64,000 nt of DNA from Cupriavidus pampae (GTDB lineage Bacteria; Pseudomonadota; Gammaproteobacteria; Burkholderiales; Burkholderiaceae). Location of the stretch: positions 95,830-159,829 of the forward strand of contig NZ_CAJZAG010000015.1 of assembly GCF_914271485.1 (NCBI RefSeq), given 5' to 3'. The translations under genes were made by a program, and so were the position numbers. Below, piece by piece: positions 41,990-51,060 of this stretch. Below the pieces are notes generated by a model. It was not told the origin of the DNA. It was given only the letters and a program-made list of their open reading frames with translations, and did no database searches. The stretch's first letter is position 1; each line of letters begins with the position of its first letter.

Positions 41990-42720
41990 ACACACGGGCT
42001 CAGCGCGGCAAGCTGGAAGCGATTGCGAGCGAAAATCACGAGCGTCTACAAACACCCGCGGCATTTAGCGACTTACGGAGCGAGGCGCTGGTCGTGCCGG
42101 CACTGCGCGAAGCGATCGTGGAAGGGGTGCTGCCGCCGGGCAGTCGGCTGTCGGAGGTACAGATTGCCAAGCAGCTCAATGTGAGCCGCACGCCCATGCG
42201 CGAAGCGGTCATCCAGCTGGAGCGCGAAGTCCTCGCGACGATACTGCCGCGCGTCGGCGCGCACGTACGTACCGTCACGCGCCGGGACGTTGAGGAAATC
42301 TATACGGTGCGGGCAGCGCTGGAGTGCCTCGCGGTGCAGAAAGCCGCGGCGCGCACCACGCCTCTGTGAGCGGCTCAGCTCGATGACCCCCTGACGGCGA
42401 TGCAGGCGGCATTGGATGCTGGCGATGCGACAGGCTAAGTGGACGCGCTTGATCGCTTCTACACCATCATCATGGTGATTGCAGATAACCGCGCACTGCA
42501 GGAAACCCATCTGGGCCTGATGGGACCCGTCTGACGGCTGCGCCGCATTACCATGGTTCGTGGGGGACGCATGCGCGCCCCGTTCAACCAAGTCCGTGCG
42601 CATTCGCGATGCGATCGTTCATCAGTCAGCCGACGTCCAGGAACTGATGCGCGAGCGCTACGCGGCGAGTGCGCGGTGGCGCTGGATGTATTGGAGCGAG
42701 CCGCGGATTGAAGGAGTGGC
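41990..42720 (+). pseudogene. GntR (FadR-subfamily) regulator, multiple stops
   Basis: An intact N-terminal winged helix (VPALREAIVEGVLPPGSRLS, EVQIAKQLNVSRTPMREAVI) runs to an internal TGA at 42367. The frame then continues as FCD-domain-like sequence (DDPLTAMQAALDAGDATG, DALDRFYTIIMVIADNRALQ) with at least two more stops (42438, 42533). A decayed metabolite-sensing regulator. Confidence 0.75.
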
Positions 42721-42770
42721 GAGACACGCGCGAGCAAACTGGCCCTCCCTTCCTCAGGAAGGAGATGATC

Positions 42771-42851
42771 ATGGAGACGTCGAGTTCACCTGCCACGCCA
42801 CGGGTCCGGTGGAACAAGGGTAAGCTCGCAGGACAAAAGATGCCTGAGTAG
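42771..42851 (+). pseudogene. N-terminal stub of a site-specific integrase
   Basis: ATG 42771 has AAGGAG upstream. The 26 codons read METSSSPATPRVRWNKGKLA then GQKMPE and stop. The RWNKGK-GQK phrase is the N-terminal signature of a plasmid/transposon tyrosine-recombinase group in Burkholderiales. Nothing further of that gene follows. Confidence 0.5.
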
Positions 42852-42977
42852 ACTGAAATGTGACAAACCGCCCGCCGGCGAGCGGGGGCTTGCCGGCCAA
42901 TTTTCGTCTTCCCGTTACATAGCGGGGTCGATCCTCGGATGTGCTCATCGCCCTCCACAGCAGTCGTTCGCCACCCT

Positions 42978-44045
42978 TCAGCCGGGAATGAGACGTTCTG
43001 CCTTCAGTCGCTCGAAAAGATCGAAGAACGCATCTGGCGTGCCTTGGTAGTCGAGGAAACCGGCCTTGCGGCTTTTAGTCATGTCCGTCACGACTTCCAT
43101 TGGACGTCCGAGATCGGCGTCGGTGTGCCACCACGAAGCAAGCCGGTAGATGTCCGGTTCCGCCAACCCGTACTTGGCGGCAACCTCGCGCCATTGATCA
43201 GCAGCATCCTGCATCCGACCCTCGAGTGGTCGCACGATGCCGTCGAACGGCCCCGCTTCGATGCCGAAATAACCGGCCAGTTCCCCCCACATCGTTTTCC
43301 AGCGGAACACGTCGCCGTTTACTACGTTGAAATCTTCGTTTCGCGCCGCTTCGCTCGTCGACGCCCATTCAAGATGCCGTGCAAGAAGGCGGGCATCGGT
43401 CATGTCCGTGAGGCCGTTCCACTGCGCAGCGGACCCCGGAAACACGAAAGGCCGCCCGGCATGCCGACACAGCGTCGCGTAGACGGCGAGAGTCTGCCCC
43501 ATGTTCATCGCGTTGCCGGGCGCAAAGCCGATGACCGTGTGCGGGCGATGCACGCTCCATGTAAAGCCGTCGCGCGCCGCCGCGTCGAAGAGCCGGTCCT
43601 CCTGCTCGTAATAGAAATTCTCGACCGGCTGACGTCCCTGCGATTCCCGAAACGGCGTATCCGGAACGGCACCAGACGCATACGTTTCGAACGGGCCAAG
43701 ATAGTGCTTCAGCCCGGTCACCAGCGCGACATGTTCGAGCTTCACGCGTCGGCCCAGCGAATCGAGGACGTTGCGGACCATCGCGCCGTTGACGCGGATG
43801 TTTTCCTTCTCATTCGCCTGCCGCGCCCAGACGGTGAAAAACACGTGGTTAACGTCGACGCTCGCCGTCGCAGCCGCGACGGATTCGGCGGACGCGAGGT
43901 CGGCCACCACGGACCGGCACCCCGGCACCCCGGCATTAAGTCCGCGCGACAGTCCAAAAACGGTCCAGCCCGCCGACAGCAGACGATCCGCCAAGGCTCG
44001 CCCGACAATGCCGCTGGCGCCGACGATGAGTGCCCGATGATGCAT
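42978..44045 (-). CDS. PRISE-like SDR (iridoid-synthase/5-beta-reductase family)
   Basis: A protein of 355 residues. Nucleotide motif ALIVGASGIVGRALADRLLS. HVALVTGLKHYLGPFETYAS, then the ENFYYEQEDRLFDAA block, where PRISE proteins carry the catalytic Tyr. Length and layout fit bacterial homologues of progesterone 5-beta-reductase/iridoid synthase, which reduce enones with NADPH. Divergent from a LysR gene at 44143 that probably controls it. Confidence 0.85.
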   Translation of the reverse strand: MHHRALIVGASGIVGRALADRLLSAGWTVFGLSRGLNAGVPGCRSVVADLASAESVAAATASVDVNHVFFTVWARQANEKENIRVNGAMVRNVLDSLGRRVKLEHVALVTGLKHYLGPFETYASGAVPDTPFRESQGRQPVENFYYEQEDRLFDAAARDGFTWSVHRPHTVIGFAPGNAMNMGQTLAVYATLCRHAGRPFVFPGSAAQWNGLTDMTDARLLARHLEWASTSEAARNEDFNVVNGDVFRWKTMWGELAGYFGIEAGPFDGIVRPLEGRMQDAADQWREVAAKYGLAEPDIYRLASWWHTDADLGRPMEVVTDMTKSRKAGFLDYQGTPDAFFDLFERLKAERLIPG

Positions 44046-44086
44046 TGGTAAGTCCTAGTTTCATTCGTGGCTCGAGCATACTTCAG

Positions 44087-44136
44087 ATCTAAATTCTCAT
44101 ATGCGATAATATTTCTTCATTCGACCGAATTTAGAT
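44087..44136. promoter_or_regulatory. LysR-type operator between PRISE-like and LysR genes
   Basis: Perfect 10-bp arms ATCTAAATTC (44087-44096) and GAATTTAGAT (44127-44136) in an AT-rich divergent promoter region. Confidence 0.65.
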
Positions 44137-44142
44137 CATCAA

Positions 44143-45057
44143 TTGGTTACTTTAGCGACCGAACGCCTGAAGGGCATCATCCCGTTCGTCTACGCCGCAG
44201 ACGCGGGTGGCTTCACGGCTGCGGCAGAGAGGCTGAACCTGACGAGTTCGGCGGTGAGCAAGAGTGTCGCCCGGCTTGAACGGCGGCTTGGTGTCGTGCT
44301 GTTCGAACGGACGACGCGCAGTCTCGCGCTCACCGACGCGGGGCGCGCGTTTCAGGAAACCTGCACGCGCATCCTGACGGAGCTTGCAGAGGCGGAAGCG
44401 GTTCTCGCCGCGCAACGGCGCGAGCCGGTCGGCACCGTGCGCGTTGCATTGCCGGCCTCGTTCGGCCGTCTTCGCGTCGTGCCGGTTCTGTCGCGCTTTT
44501 CCGCGCAGTATCCGGACGTGCGGCCGCAGTTGTTGTTTGCGGACCGCTTCATCGACCTGGCCGAAGAAGGCGTCGATCTTGCCGTGCGCATCGGAGGGCC
44601 ACCGGATGTGCCCTCGTCGCTCGGCCGGCGCTTTCTAGGCCGCGAACGGCTGGTCTTCTGCGTGGCGCCAGTCTATCTCGAGAAACACGGGATACCGCAG
44701 ACGATAGACGAACTGCAAGATCATGCCTGTATCGTGTACGGGCGGCCCGACGGCACGCAGTCACCTTGGTCGTATGCCTTGGCGGACGGGCAAGTCGGGC
44801 AATGCGTCATGCGTCCACGCATCGTGGCAGGCGACGCTGAGGCACAACTCGCATTCGTACGGGCGGGACTTGGCATCGCGCAACTCGCGACGTGGCTGGT
44901 GACGGATGATCTGAAGGCCGGTCGCCTCGTCACTATCCTTGATCAAACCGCAACAGATGGCTTACCGCTCAGCCTGCTATGGCCAGTCGCGCGGCAGTTG
45001 ACGCCGAAGGTCAATGTGCTGGCACAGATGCTCGAAGAGCATCTGCATATTCGATGA
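44143..45057 (+). CDS. LysR-family regulator divergent from PRISE-like gene
   Basis: A protein of 304 residues, start TTG 44143. HTH FVYAADAGGFTAAAERLNLT, then SSAVSKSVARLERRLGVVLF. The substrate-binding domain includes RFIDLAEEGVDLAVRIGGP. The start codon lies just after an inverted repeat. The next 270 bases downstream hold no gene. Confidence 0.85.
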   Translation: MVTLATERLKGIIPFVYAADAGGFTAAAERLNLTSSAVSKSVARLERRLGVVLFERTTRSLALTDAGRAFQETCTRILTELAEAEAVLAAQRREPVGTVRVALPASFGRLRVVPVLSRFSAQYPDVRPQLLFADRFIDLAEEGVDLAVRIGGPPDVPSSLGRRFLGRERLVFCVAPVYLEKHGIPQTIDELQDHACIVYGRPDGTQSPWSYALADGQVGQCVMRPRIVAGDAEAQLAFVRAGLGIAQLATWLVTDDLKAGRLVTILDQTATDGLPLSLLWPVARQLTPKVNVLAQMLEEHLHIR

Positions 45058-45325
45058 GCGAACTCGTCTGATCTGCCCCATCGCCCTCTCGCTCGGATAC
45101 TTTCGATCACAAAAGCGTCAGCGCGCGACGCTTACAGGTCCATCACGGCTGTTGTCCATCCAGTAATAAAGGTAACGTCACATTTCTCAAGCGGCTTGCG
45201 GTCGGCCGGCTCAGGCAAATTGGCGTTAATGACTTGACATCACTACCAGTTTCCAGCAACAGCTCTTTGCGGCAGGGGCCCGGCAGTGGCTCCACCGGCA
45301 GGCACGACACGTTGGGGTATTTATC

Positions 45326-45811
45326 ATGAGCGGACGCAAGCTTGGCCTTGTCGTTGTGGCAGTGGCGGCAGCCGCGGCACTTCTCGGAAGCGGCACGGCG
45401 GAGGCGCGCGGATTTGGACGTGGTTACGGGTACCACGGGCATGGGTACGGGCACAGGCACTTTGGCGTGGGCGTGTTTGTCGGCCCTGGCTGGGGTCCGG
45501 GATGGGGTGGTGGCTGGGGTTATCCGAATTACCCCGGCTACTATCCACCGCCAGCCGTGGTTGCCGTGCCAACGCAGCCGCCGCAGTACATCGAGCAGGG
45601 TGCCGACGGCAATCCGACCGTTGCACCAGCTGACCCGGGCCCGGGTGTTGGTTATGGGGGGCCAGCTGGCGGTGCCGGCGGCGAGCCGGTTGCTGGGAAT
45701 CCGAATCAGTTCTGGTACCACTGCACGCGGCCGGAAGGCTACTACCCGTATGTGAAGACCTGCCCAGGCGCCTGGGAGCAGGTGCCCGCGCATCCTCCGG
45801 CCGGGTCCTGA
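45326..45811 (+). CDS. Exported Gly/Tyr/Pro-rich protein
   Basis: A protein of 161 residues. The signal peptide (VVVAVAAAAALLGSGTAEAR) is followed by a Gly/His/Tyr-rich zone (residues 30-75), a Pro-rich linker, and a conserved end (FWYHCTRPEGYYPYVKTCPG) with two Cys that could form a disulfide. This C-terminal signature is common in small exported Burkholderiales proteins of unknown role. Operon with the glycine-zipper lipoprotein 18 nt downstream. Confidence 0.75.
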   Translation: MSGRKLGLVVVAVAAAAALLGSGTAEARGFGRGYGYHGHGYGHRHFGVGVFVGPGWGPGWGGGWGYPNYPGYYPPPAVVAVPTQPPQYIEQGADGNPTVAPADPGPGVGYGGPAGGAGGEPVAGNPNQFWYHCTRPEGYYPYVKTCPGAWEQVPAHPPAGS

Positions 45812-45829
45812 GACAGGGAGGAAACGCTC

Positions 45830-46357
45830 ATGAATACGCGTTCCATCGCTTTATTCCTAACCTCTACGCTCACGCTCGGCGCCTGCGCGGTGCTGCCGTC
45901 GGGCCCGAGCGTGATGGCACTGCCCGGGACCGGCAAGAATTTTGATCAGTTCCGAAGCGACGACTACAACTGTCGTCAGTATGCGTTCGGACAGGTGGGT
46001 GGCACCACGGCGCAGGACAACGCCAACGCCAGTGCGGTCGGCAGCGCGGCGATCGGTACCGCGCTGGGCGCCGCCGCCGGTGCGGCATTCGGTGGCGGCT
46101 CCGGTGCCGCGGTCGGTGCCGGTGTCGGCCTGCTGACGGGTGCCGCGGTCGGTGCGGGCAACTCGTACCAGTCGGGCTATGGCACGCAGCAGCGATACGA
46201 CTCGGCGTACACGCAATGCATGTATGCGAGCGGCAATCGCGTGCCGGTGTACGGCACCATGGCGTCGCAGATGGCACCGCGCCGCGCGGCAGCCGTGCCA
46301 CCGCAGAACTATCAGCCGTACTACCCGCCGCCTCCGCCGCCCCGCTATATGCGTTGA
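45830..46357 (+). CDS. Glycine-zipper lipoprotein (YMGG-like)
   Basis: A protein of 175 residues. Lipobox LTLGAC (Cys19). DDYNCRQYAFGQVGG is followed by a long alternating Gly/Ala zipper (IGTALGAAAGAAFGGGSGAA, VGAGVGLLTGAAVGAG), then YDSAYTQCMYASGNRVPVYG and a Pro-rich end. Likely an outer-membrane stress lipoprotein. GGAGG precedes the ATG. Confidence 0.82.
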   Translation: MNTRSIALFLTSTLTLGACAVLPSGPSVMALPGTGKNFDQFRSDDYNCRQYAFGQVGGTTAQDNANASAVGSAAIGTALGAAAGAAFGGGSGAAVGAGVGLLTGAAVGAGNSYQSGYGTQQRYDSAYTQCMYASGNRVPVYGTMASQMAPRRAAAVPPQNYQPYYPPPPPPRYMR

Positions 46358-46502
46358 AATTCGGTTGGTTGGTGGGACGGTTGGTTGGCAAGCGCGCTTC
46401 GGCGCGCTTTTCTTTTGGCGTAAGCTGCCGGACCAGCGCCGGGACTTCGCGCATGTCCACGTGCAGAACCGCGCGGCTGCATCTCGGCTTTGCTGCCCTC
46501 AC

Positions 46503-46756
46503 TCAACTCGTCGCAGTACATGCACACGAAGTTGGGGTAACGCATTTCTCAGTGCACATAGCGCTTCGACTGTGGCCAATTTCCGTTCGCGCAAGCCAAG
46601 CCCTTTTCACGTGTAGATGTCGCCGAACGGGCACTGAAGCACATAGCGCGTAAAGTCCGAAAACGATTTTGCCAATGATTCGACCACTTGAGGACCTGCC
46701 ACGCCATCCACGGTAGCCAGCATCTGTGCCCCGCGCTCGCAACGTTCAGCGGTCAT
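46503..46756 (-). pseudogene. Decayed copy of the carboxymuconolactone decarboxylase gene
   Basis: From ATG 46756 the frame reads MTAERCERGAQMLATVDGVA and VESLAKSFSDFTRYVLQCPF, aligning with the intact gene at 26934-27326. A CGA-type codon has become TGA after DIYT (about residue 50). The frame stays open beyond it to RVHVLRRVE, where homology ends early. The upstream bases resemble those before the intact gene too. Confidence 0.8.
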
Positions 46757-47613
46757 TGGTCACCTGCATGCGATCTCGCCGACCAATCGGGGTCGCCGCC
46801 GTTCTTGCCTTGTCCGCACTGCCCGCAGCCGGGCAAACGGCGAGCGGAACTAAGTCGCAAGGTAGCAGAAGCAAAGAAGGCTCACGACGAGGCGAAGGCA
46901 GCCGCGGCGAAAGAACGCGATGCGGCTATCTCCGCCGCACGAGCAACGGCAAACCAGAAGAAGACATAACCATCCCTACTAGCCAGCGAGCGCGCTTGCA
47001 TTCAGAGCGCGTTTGACCGAAGGGGGTGAGCGAACGAGAGGATCTGGTTCCTCAAAATTCTCTCACCTGACTACTGCCCCTAGTCGGCAACGGAAGCGGC
47101 TTGTCCGGCGATACAGCCTTCTACTGGCTTCCATGTAATAGCCATCGGCTCGGTGTTGTGAAGAACACCTAGCGCCCTCTCGCAAGAGAGACACCAACGA
47201 TGGATGCCGTAATGAACATGGAGGGTGAAGAACGCATGCGGCTGGGTGGGACCACCTTACAGCTCGCGGGTTAATCCGCATGCGATTTTCCTCGGGCGGA
47301 AGTCTGTCTGCGTCATCCACCCTATCGACGAGTCAGCATGTGTCATCGTCGACTACTCGCTACCGGAGTCGAGCGACTCAGCGGCAGATCAGCACGACGC
47401 AACGACACAACGACACAAGGGCTATGGCCCAATATCATGGCGGGCGCGAGGCTGACCGACTACGGCGCTCCGGTTGCCCTCGCCGACGCATTGCTCGCCG
47501 GACTACCGTCCCGTTGCGGGACCCACCGATACTGGGTCGGCGGACTCGCCCATGCGCTTTTCCCCACAGCAGCATGGCCCACGGTCCATAGGCTATCCGG
47601 TCCGCCGGTGGAC
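46757..47613. other. Gene-poor stretch with a possible coding remnant
   Basis: Plus strand near 46850-46969 reads AELSRKVAEAKKAHDEAKAA, then AAKERDAAISAARATANQKK and stop: a coiled-coil-like tail with no credible start, probably a fragment. From 46970 to 47613 I see no gene; the ends are bounded by the CMD pseudogene and the response-regulator stop. Confidence 0.35.
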
Positions 47614-48234
47614 CTAGTCGTGGCGGGTTACGCATAGCCCCATCCGGTCCGCGATACGCACCAGCGCGGGCAATGAATCCACCTCGAGCTTCTGCATAAC
47701 ATGTGCGCGATGGACCTTGATGGTCTTCTCCACCGTCCCTAGTTCATTTGCCACCTGCTTGTTCCGAATCCCGGTGACCACCCAGGTCAACACCTCGCGT
47801 TCGCGCGGCGTCAGCCGTTGCAGTTTTTGCCGGAGTGTCTGCAGTTCGCGTTCCAGCGCGAAGTTCTCGGCGGCACAGGCGCAGCCTTTCTCTACCGCCG
47901 CCAGCAACTGTGTATCCGACACAGGTTTCTCGAGGAATTCGATCGCGCCCGCCTGCATCGCCTGGACCACCCGTGCGACATTGCCATGCCCACTCAGAAA
48001 GATAACGGGCATCCTGCGCTGTAATCCCTGCTGCAGCATCAGGCCATCCATGGCGGGCATCTGCAGATCCAGCAGTACACAGGCCGGGGCGCCATCAAGA
48101 TCGGCTTCATCGAGGAATGCCTGTGCCGAAGCGAACGTCGTCACTCGGTAGCCGTGGGCGATCAGCAATCGGCTCAACGCGCGCCGCACGCTGTCATCAT
48201 CATCCACGACATAAACCGTAGCTCTTCCATGCAT
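47614..48234 (-). CDS. FixJ-family response regulator
   Basis: A protein of 206 residues. Receiver VYVVDDDDSVRRALSRLLIA, phospho-acceptor Asp in CVLLDLQMPAMDG, Lys in LEKPVSD. LuxR-type HTH LTPREREVLTWVVTGIRNKQ, then VANELGTVEKTIKVHRAHVM. It follows the histidine kinase by 3 nt and forms its cognate pair. Confidence 0.92.
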   Translation of the reverse strand: MHGRATVYVVDDDDSVRRALSRLLIAHGYRVTTFASAQAFLDEADLDGAPACVLLDLQMPAMDGLMLQQGLQRRMPVIFLSGHGNVARVVQAMQAGAIEFLEKPVSDTQLLAAVEKGCACAAENFALERELQTLRQKLQRLTPREREVLTWVVTGIRNKQVANELGTVEKTIKVHRAHVMQKLEVDSLPALVRIADRMGLCVTRHD

Positions 48235-48237
48235 ACG

Positions 48238-49137
48238 TCATCTCCAGCGAAACACGGCGGGATAGGAATCCACAGTGCGACCGACCGACGCCCTAGGGTG
48301 CGCTTCCGCTTCCCGGGGCAGGACGCATTCGAACGTCATGCCCTCGCCGCTGTTGCTGATGGCCTCGATATGGCCGCCGTTACGCTCCATCAGGGCACGG
48401 CAGAGCGACAGGCCAAGTCCCATGCCCTTTGGCTTCGAGGAATAGAACGGGCGGAATATCTTGTCGAGATCGTCGGGGGCGACGCCCCCGCCGTTGTCCT
48501 GCATCGCCATTCGGATCGTGTTGCCGTCGGCCCGCGCACGAACCCATATCAGACGATCGCCGCTCGGCCGACCCGCCGCGACTGCATCAAGGGCGTTGAC
48601 AAGCAGATTCAACAGCACGAGCCGGATCTCCACAGGGTCGCCTACCGCGCGTGGCAACACATCCGCCAGCTCTCGGTGGATGATGACGCCGCGAGCCTTG
48701 GCATTCGGCCGCGCGAGATCCAGCGCCTGGTCCACTACGTCCGCGATGCTGAATGACACCATCCGCGGGGCTTCGCCGAGCACCAGCGCGCGCACGCCTC
48801 GCACGATATCGCTGGCTCGGGAGGCGTCATTGATCATGTCGTCGAGGATTTCGCTCAGCAGTTCCTGATTGAACGTGTTCGAGGCGAGGAACTCGCGCGC
48901 GGCCTGCGCATTGCTGGTGATTGCCGTCAGTGGCTGATTGAGTTCATGCGCGAGAGAACCTGCGAGCTCGGCGATGCCAGACTGTGGCAGGAAGTCTGCC
49001 AGCGGGCCTCTCAGCGTCATGCGTATGGGTTCATGCCTGTCGCGCCGACTCAACAGCCGCCGGGGTATGGCGAGCCCGCAGGCGATACCGATGGCAGCAC
49101 CTATGCACAGCGTCCAAACTGACGATGGTCGCAGCAT
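48238..49137 (-). CDS. Sensor histidine kinase
   Basis: A protein of 299 residues. One N-terminal hydrophobic segment (residues 6-24), no recognisable sensor domain, then H-box ELAGSLAHELNQPLTAITSN, N-box LLNLLVNALDAVAAG, G-boxes MQDNGGGVAP and GMGLGLSLCRALME. The HELNQPL form is of the FixL/DctB group. The lack of a periplasmic or PAS domain suggests that it relies on a partner or on membrane state. Confidence 0.9.
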   Translation of the reverse strand: MLRPSSVWTLCIGAAIGIACGLAIPRRLLSRRDRHEPIRMTLRGPLADFLPQSGIAELAGSLAHELNQPLTAITSNAQAAREFLASNTFNQELLSEILDDMINDASRASDIVRGVRALVLGEAPRMVSFSIADVVDQALDLARPNAKARGVIIHRELADVLPRAVGDPVEIRLVLLNLLVNALDAVAAGRPSGDRLIWVRARADGNTIRMAMQDNGGGVAPDDLDKIFRPFYSSKPKGMGLGLSLCRALMERNGGHIEAISNSGEGMTFECVLPREAEAHPRASVGRTVDSYPAVFRWR

Positions 49138-49149
49138 GAATGCCCGCCG

Positions 49150-49719
49150 TCAGATATCCAGCTTGCCGATTTTGGTGCCTTCGACCGACAAGTTTGCCAT
49201 GAGCCCGGCATTCGTCAGAACGAAGGCAATGATCGGCGCTTGCGCTGTATTGGTGTCCAGCTGGCCATTTGCGCCAACGCCGATGACAGCCACAGAACCG
49301 TCCACGCCTGCCGTCCATCCCTTGCTCTGCTGGAAGGCACGCAGAGAATCTTCGTTCATGAACATCATGATCAGGGCCTTGGACTGCGCGCCGGCAAGCA
49401 GGCCGAACGATGCGGTAGTCGTGCGGTAATACCCGACCGGGGCGTTGTTCACCCGCAAGGCGCCTTCGCCGTACTCAGCGCCCACGATAAAGCCGCCGGC
49501 AAGTATGCGCGGGAATACCAGTATTCCGCGCGCGTCGTTCGCCAGCGATCGGGACGCGGATGCCGTGCTGTAGAGGCGGGTCAGCGCCCCGTCCACCGCA
49601 GCATCGATCTCTCGCCGTTTGGCGGCCGCATCGGCCGGCGTGGCGGGGGTCCCGGTGCACGCCTGAAGTGCCGGTATCAGGACTAAGGACGAAGAAAGCA
49701 TGAACAGGCGTCGATGCAT
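49150..49719 (-). CDS. SYLF-domain (Ysc84) lipoprotein
   Basis: A protein of 189 residues from ATG 49719 (MHRRLFMLSSSLVLIPALQA), with GGGAGG upstream. Lipobox LQAC (Cys21). SYLF/Ysc84 features: GILVFPRILAGGFIVGAEYG, GYYRTTTASFGLLAGAQSKA and LIMMFMNEDSLRAF. These proteins bind lipid. It is first in a probable operon with the kinase and regulator, 12 nt upstream of the kinase. Confidence 0.87.
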   Translation of the reverse strand: MHRRLFMLSSSLVLIPALQACTGTPATPADAAAKRREIDAAVDGALTRLYSTASASRSLANDARGILVFPRILAGGFIVGAEYGEGALRVNNAPVGYYRTTTASFGLLAGAQSKALIMMFMNEDSLRAFQQSKGWTAGVDGSVAVIGVGANGQLDTNTAQAPIIAFVLTNAGLMANLSVEGTKIGKLDI

Positions 49720-51060
49720 AGGGCCTCCCGTGTGCAGAGAAACTACAGTGACGGACAGGGCGAGCAAAAACGTCCGGGGGCGTTAGTTGGCTCGCAGTGC
49801 GAGGGCGCTTCATCAACCTCGTCATCGAACCTCAACAAGGCACGAAAACCACCCCTAAATAGTGACTTCGCCCATTCTTTCTGTCCGCTCTATTTTGGCG
49901 TTTGTGTCATACAAACTACGTCGACGTGTGCACCACTACAAACCTTACTTTTACCGATGAGAAAAATAAAGCCATATTTCTGAAAATATAACTGCGATAT
50001 TTTGGTCAATTTCTGTACCCAAAAAAAATGATTTTATTCATTGAATAGTCCATGAATATTTTCGACAAGGAATACCGCGCCTGCGGTACCCCAGCAGAGA
50101 CCTCCTCCCACAGCTGAGCCGGGTCGAAGGCTTCGAACGAAGCTGCCTGCATGCAGCATCCGGGTCATGATCGTGCCCAAGGAATCTCCCGCCGTGGCAG
50201 ACGATGAAGCGTTCTATACCGCTCTCAACATAACGGACAGGAGCACAGTGAATCTGCCGAAGAGGTGCCGTTCACCCAATATGGGCAGACGCCCGCGCTT
50301 TCCCAAATTCCTGCGAAGTCAGAAACTTTTATTGAAATCCATGCCAGTCATTCGCATTTTTTCTTAGTTACGGCATACACAGATGCTGACCCACGCGGGA
50401 CTCGAGCTTCACCCGGGCGAGTGGGCAGTACAGACCGCCACGACTTGGGCCTCCACCTACGACAGACAGCGCGTACGAATCGTCATCGTTGACCATCCAG
50501 ACAACTCGCCATTCGGGGCTCGCTATCCAACAACCGGCGTAACGCAAAAAGAAGCCCCTCGCAAAGGAGGGGCTGACGGGAACGGGATACATCCGAAAGA
50601 GCGTGTAGCGGGGTCGCGCTACAAGGATCATCTTATGGGCGGCGCGCTGCCCGGATTCGGGCAAAAGCTCGCATATTTTGGGGTCTTTCGTCGTTAGAGA
50701 GAGCCAACTGTTCGCCCGCACAATCCAACCGGCCTCAAGACCCTCCCAGCAACGCACCCATCGCCTCTCGCATCCGCCGGAACATGAGCGTTGGGGGGCG
50801 CTGGCGCAACCCTCGCATTCCCGGGCAACCGCGCAGCTCATGGTTTCCGCCTACGCAGAAATGGGTACGCTCTCATCAAGCTCGACGTCGGCCACCACTA
50901 GGGATCGTCCAGCGTAGGCAGGGCACGTCCCCAAAATAGGCTGGAGCGTGGGCTTGCGTACTCGGGACTTTCGACCACATCTATGAGCGAGAGAAGGCTA
51001 GCGCGACCCAGAAACGCACTACAAACTTGGCGTGTTATCGCGGAAATGGGCCGAGCATGC
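49720..51060. other. 1.3-kb gene-poor stretch with terminator and direct repeat
   Basis: No supported gene. An AT-rich patch lies at about 49900-50060. A minus-strand terminator (AGCCCCTC-CTTTGC-GAGGGGCT, then TCTTTTT) is at 50549-50577. A minus-strand frame at 50368-50841 is open but has no family features and crosses the terminator. The right copy of the 20-bp direct repeat lies at 50852-50871. Confidence 0.5.
50852..50871 (+). repeat. 20-bp direct repeat, right copy
   Basis: TACGCAGAAATGGGTACGCT, identical to 19645-19664, located 190 bases beyond the integrase stop codon: the expected place for an attachment site. Confidence 0.6.

Noticed and set aside
50368..50841. 157-codon minus frame in the gene-poor stretch
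   Set aside because: It crosses a strong terminator hairpin and has no recognisable domain or ribosome site.
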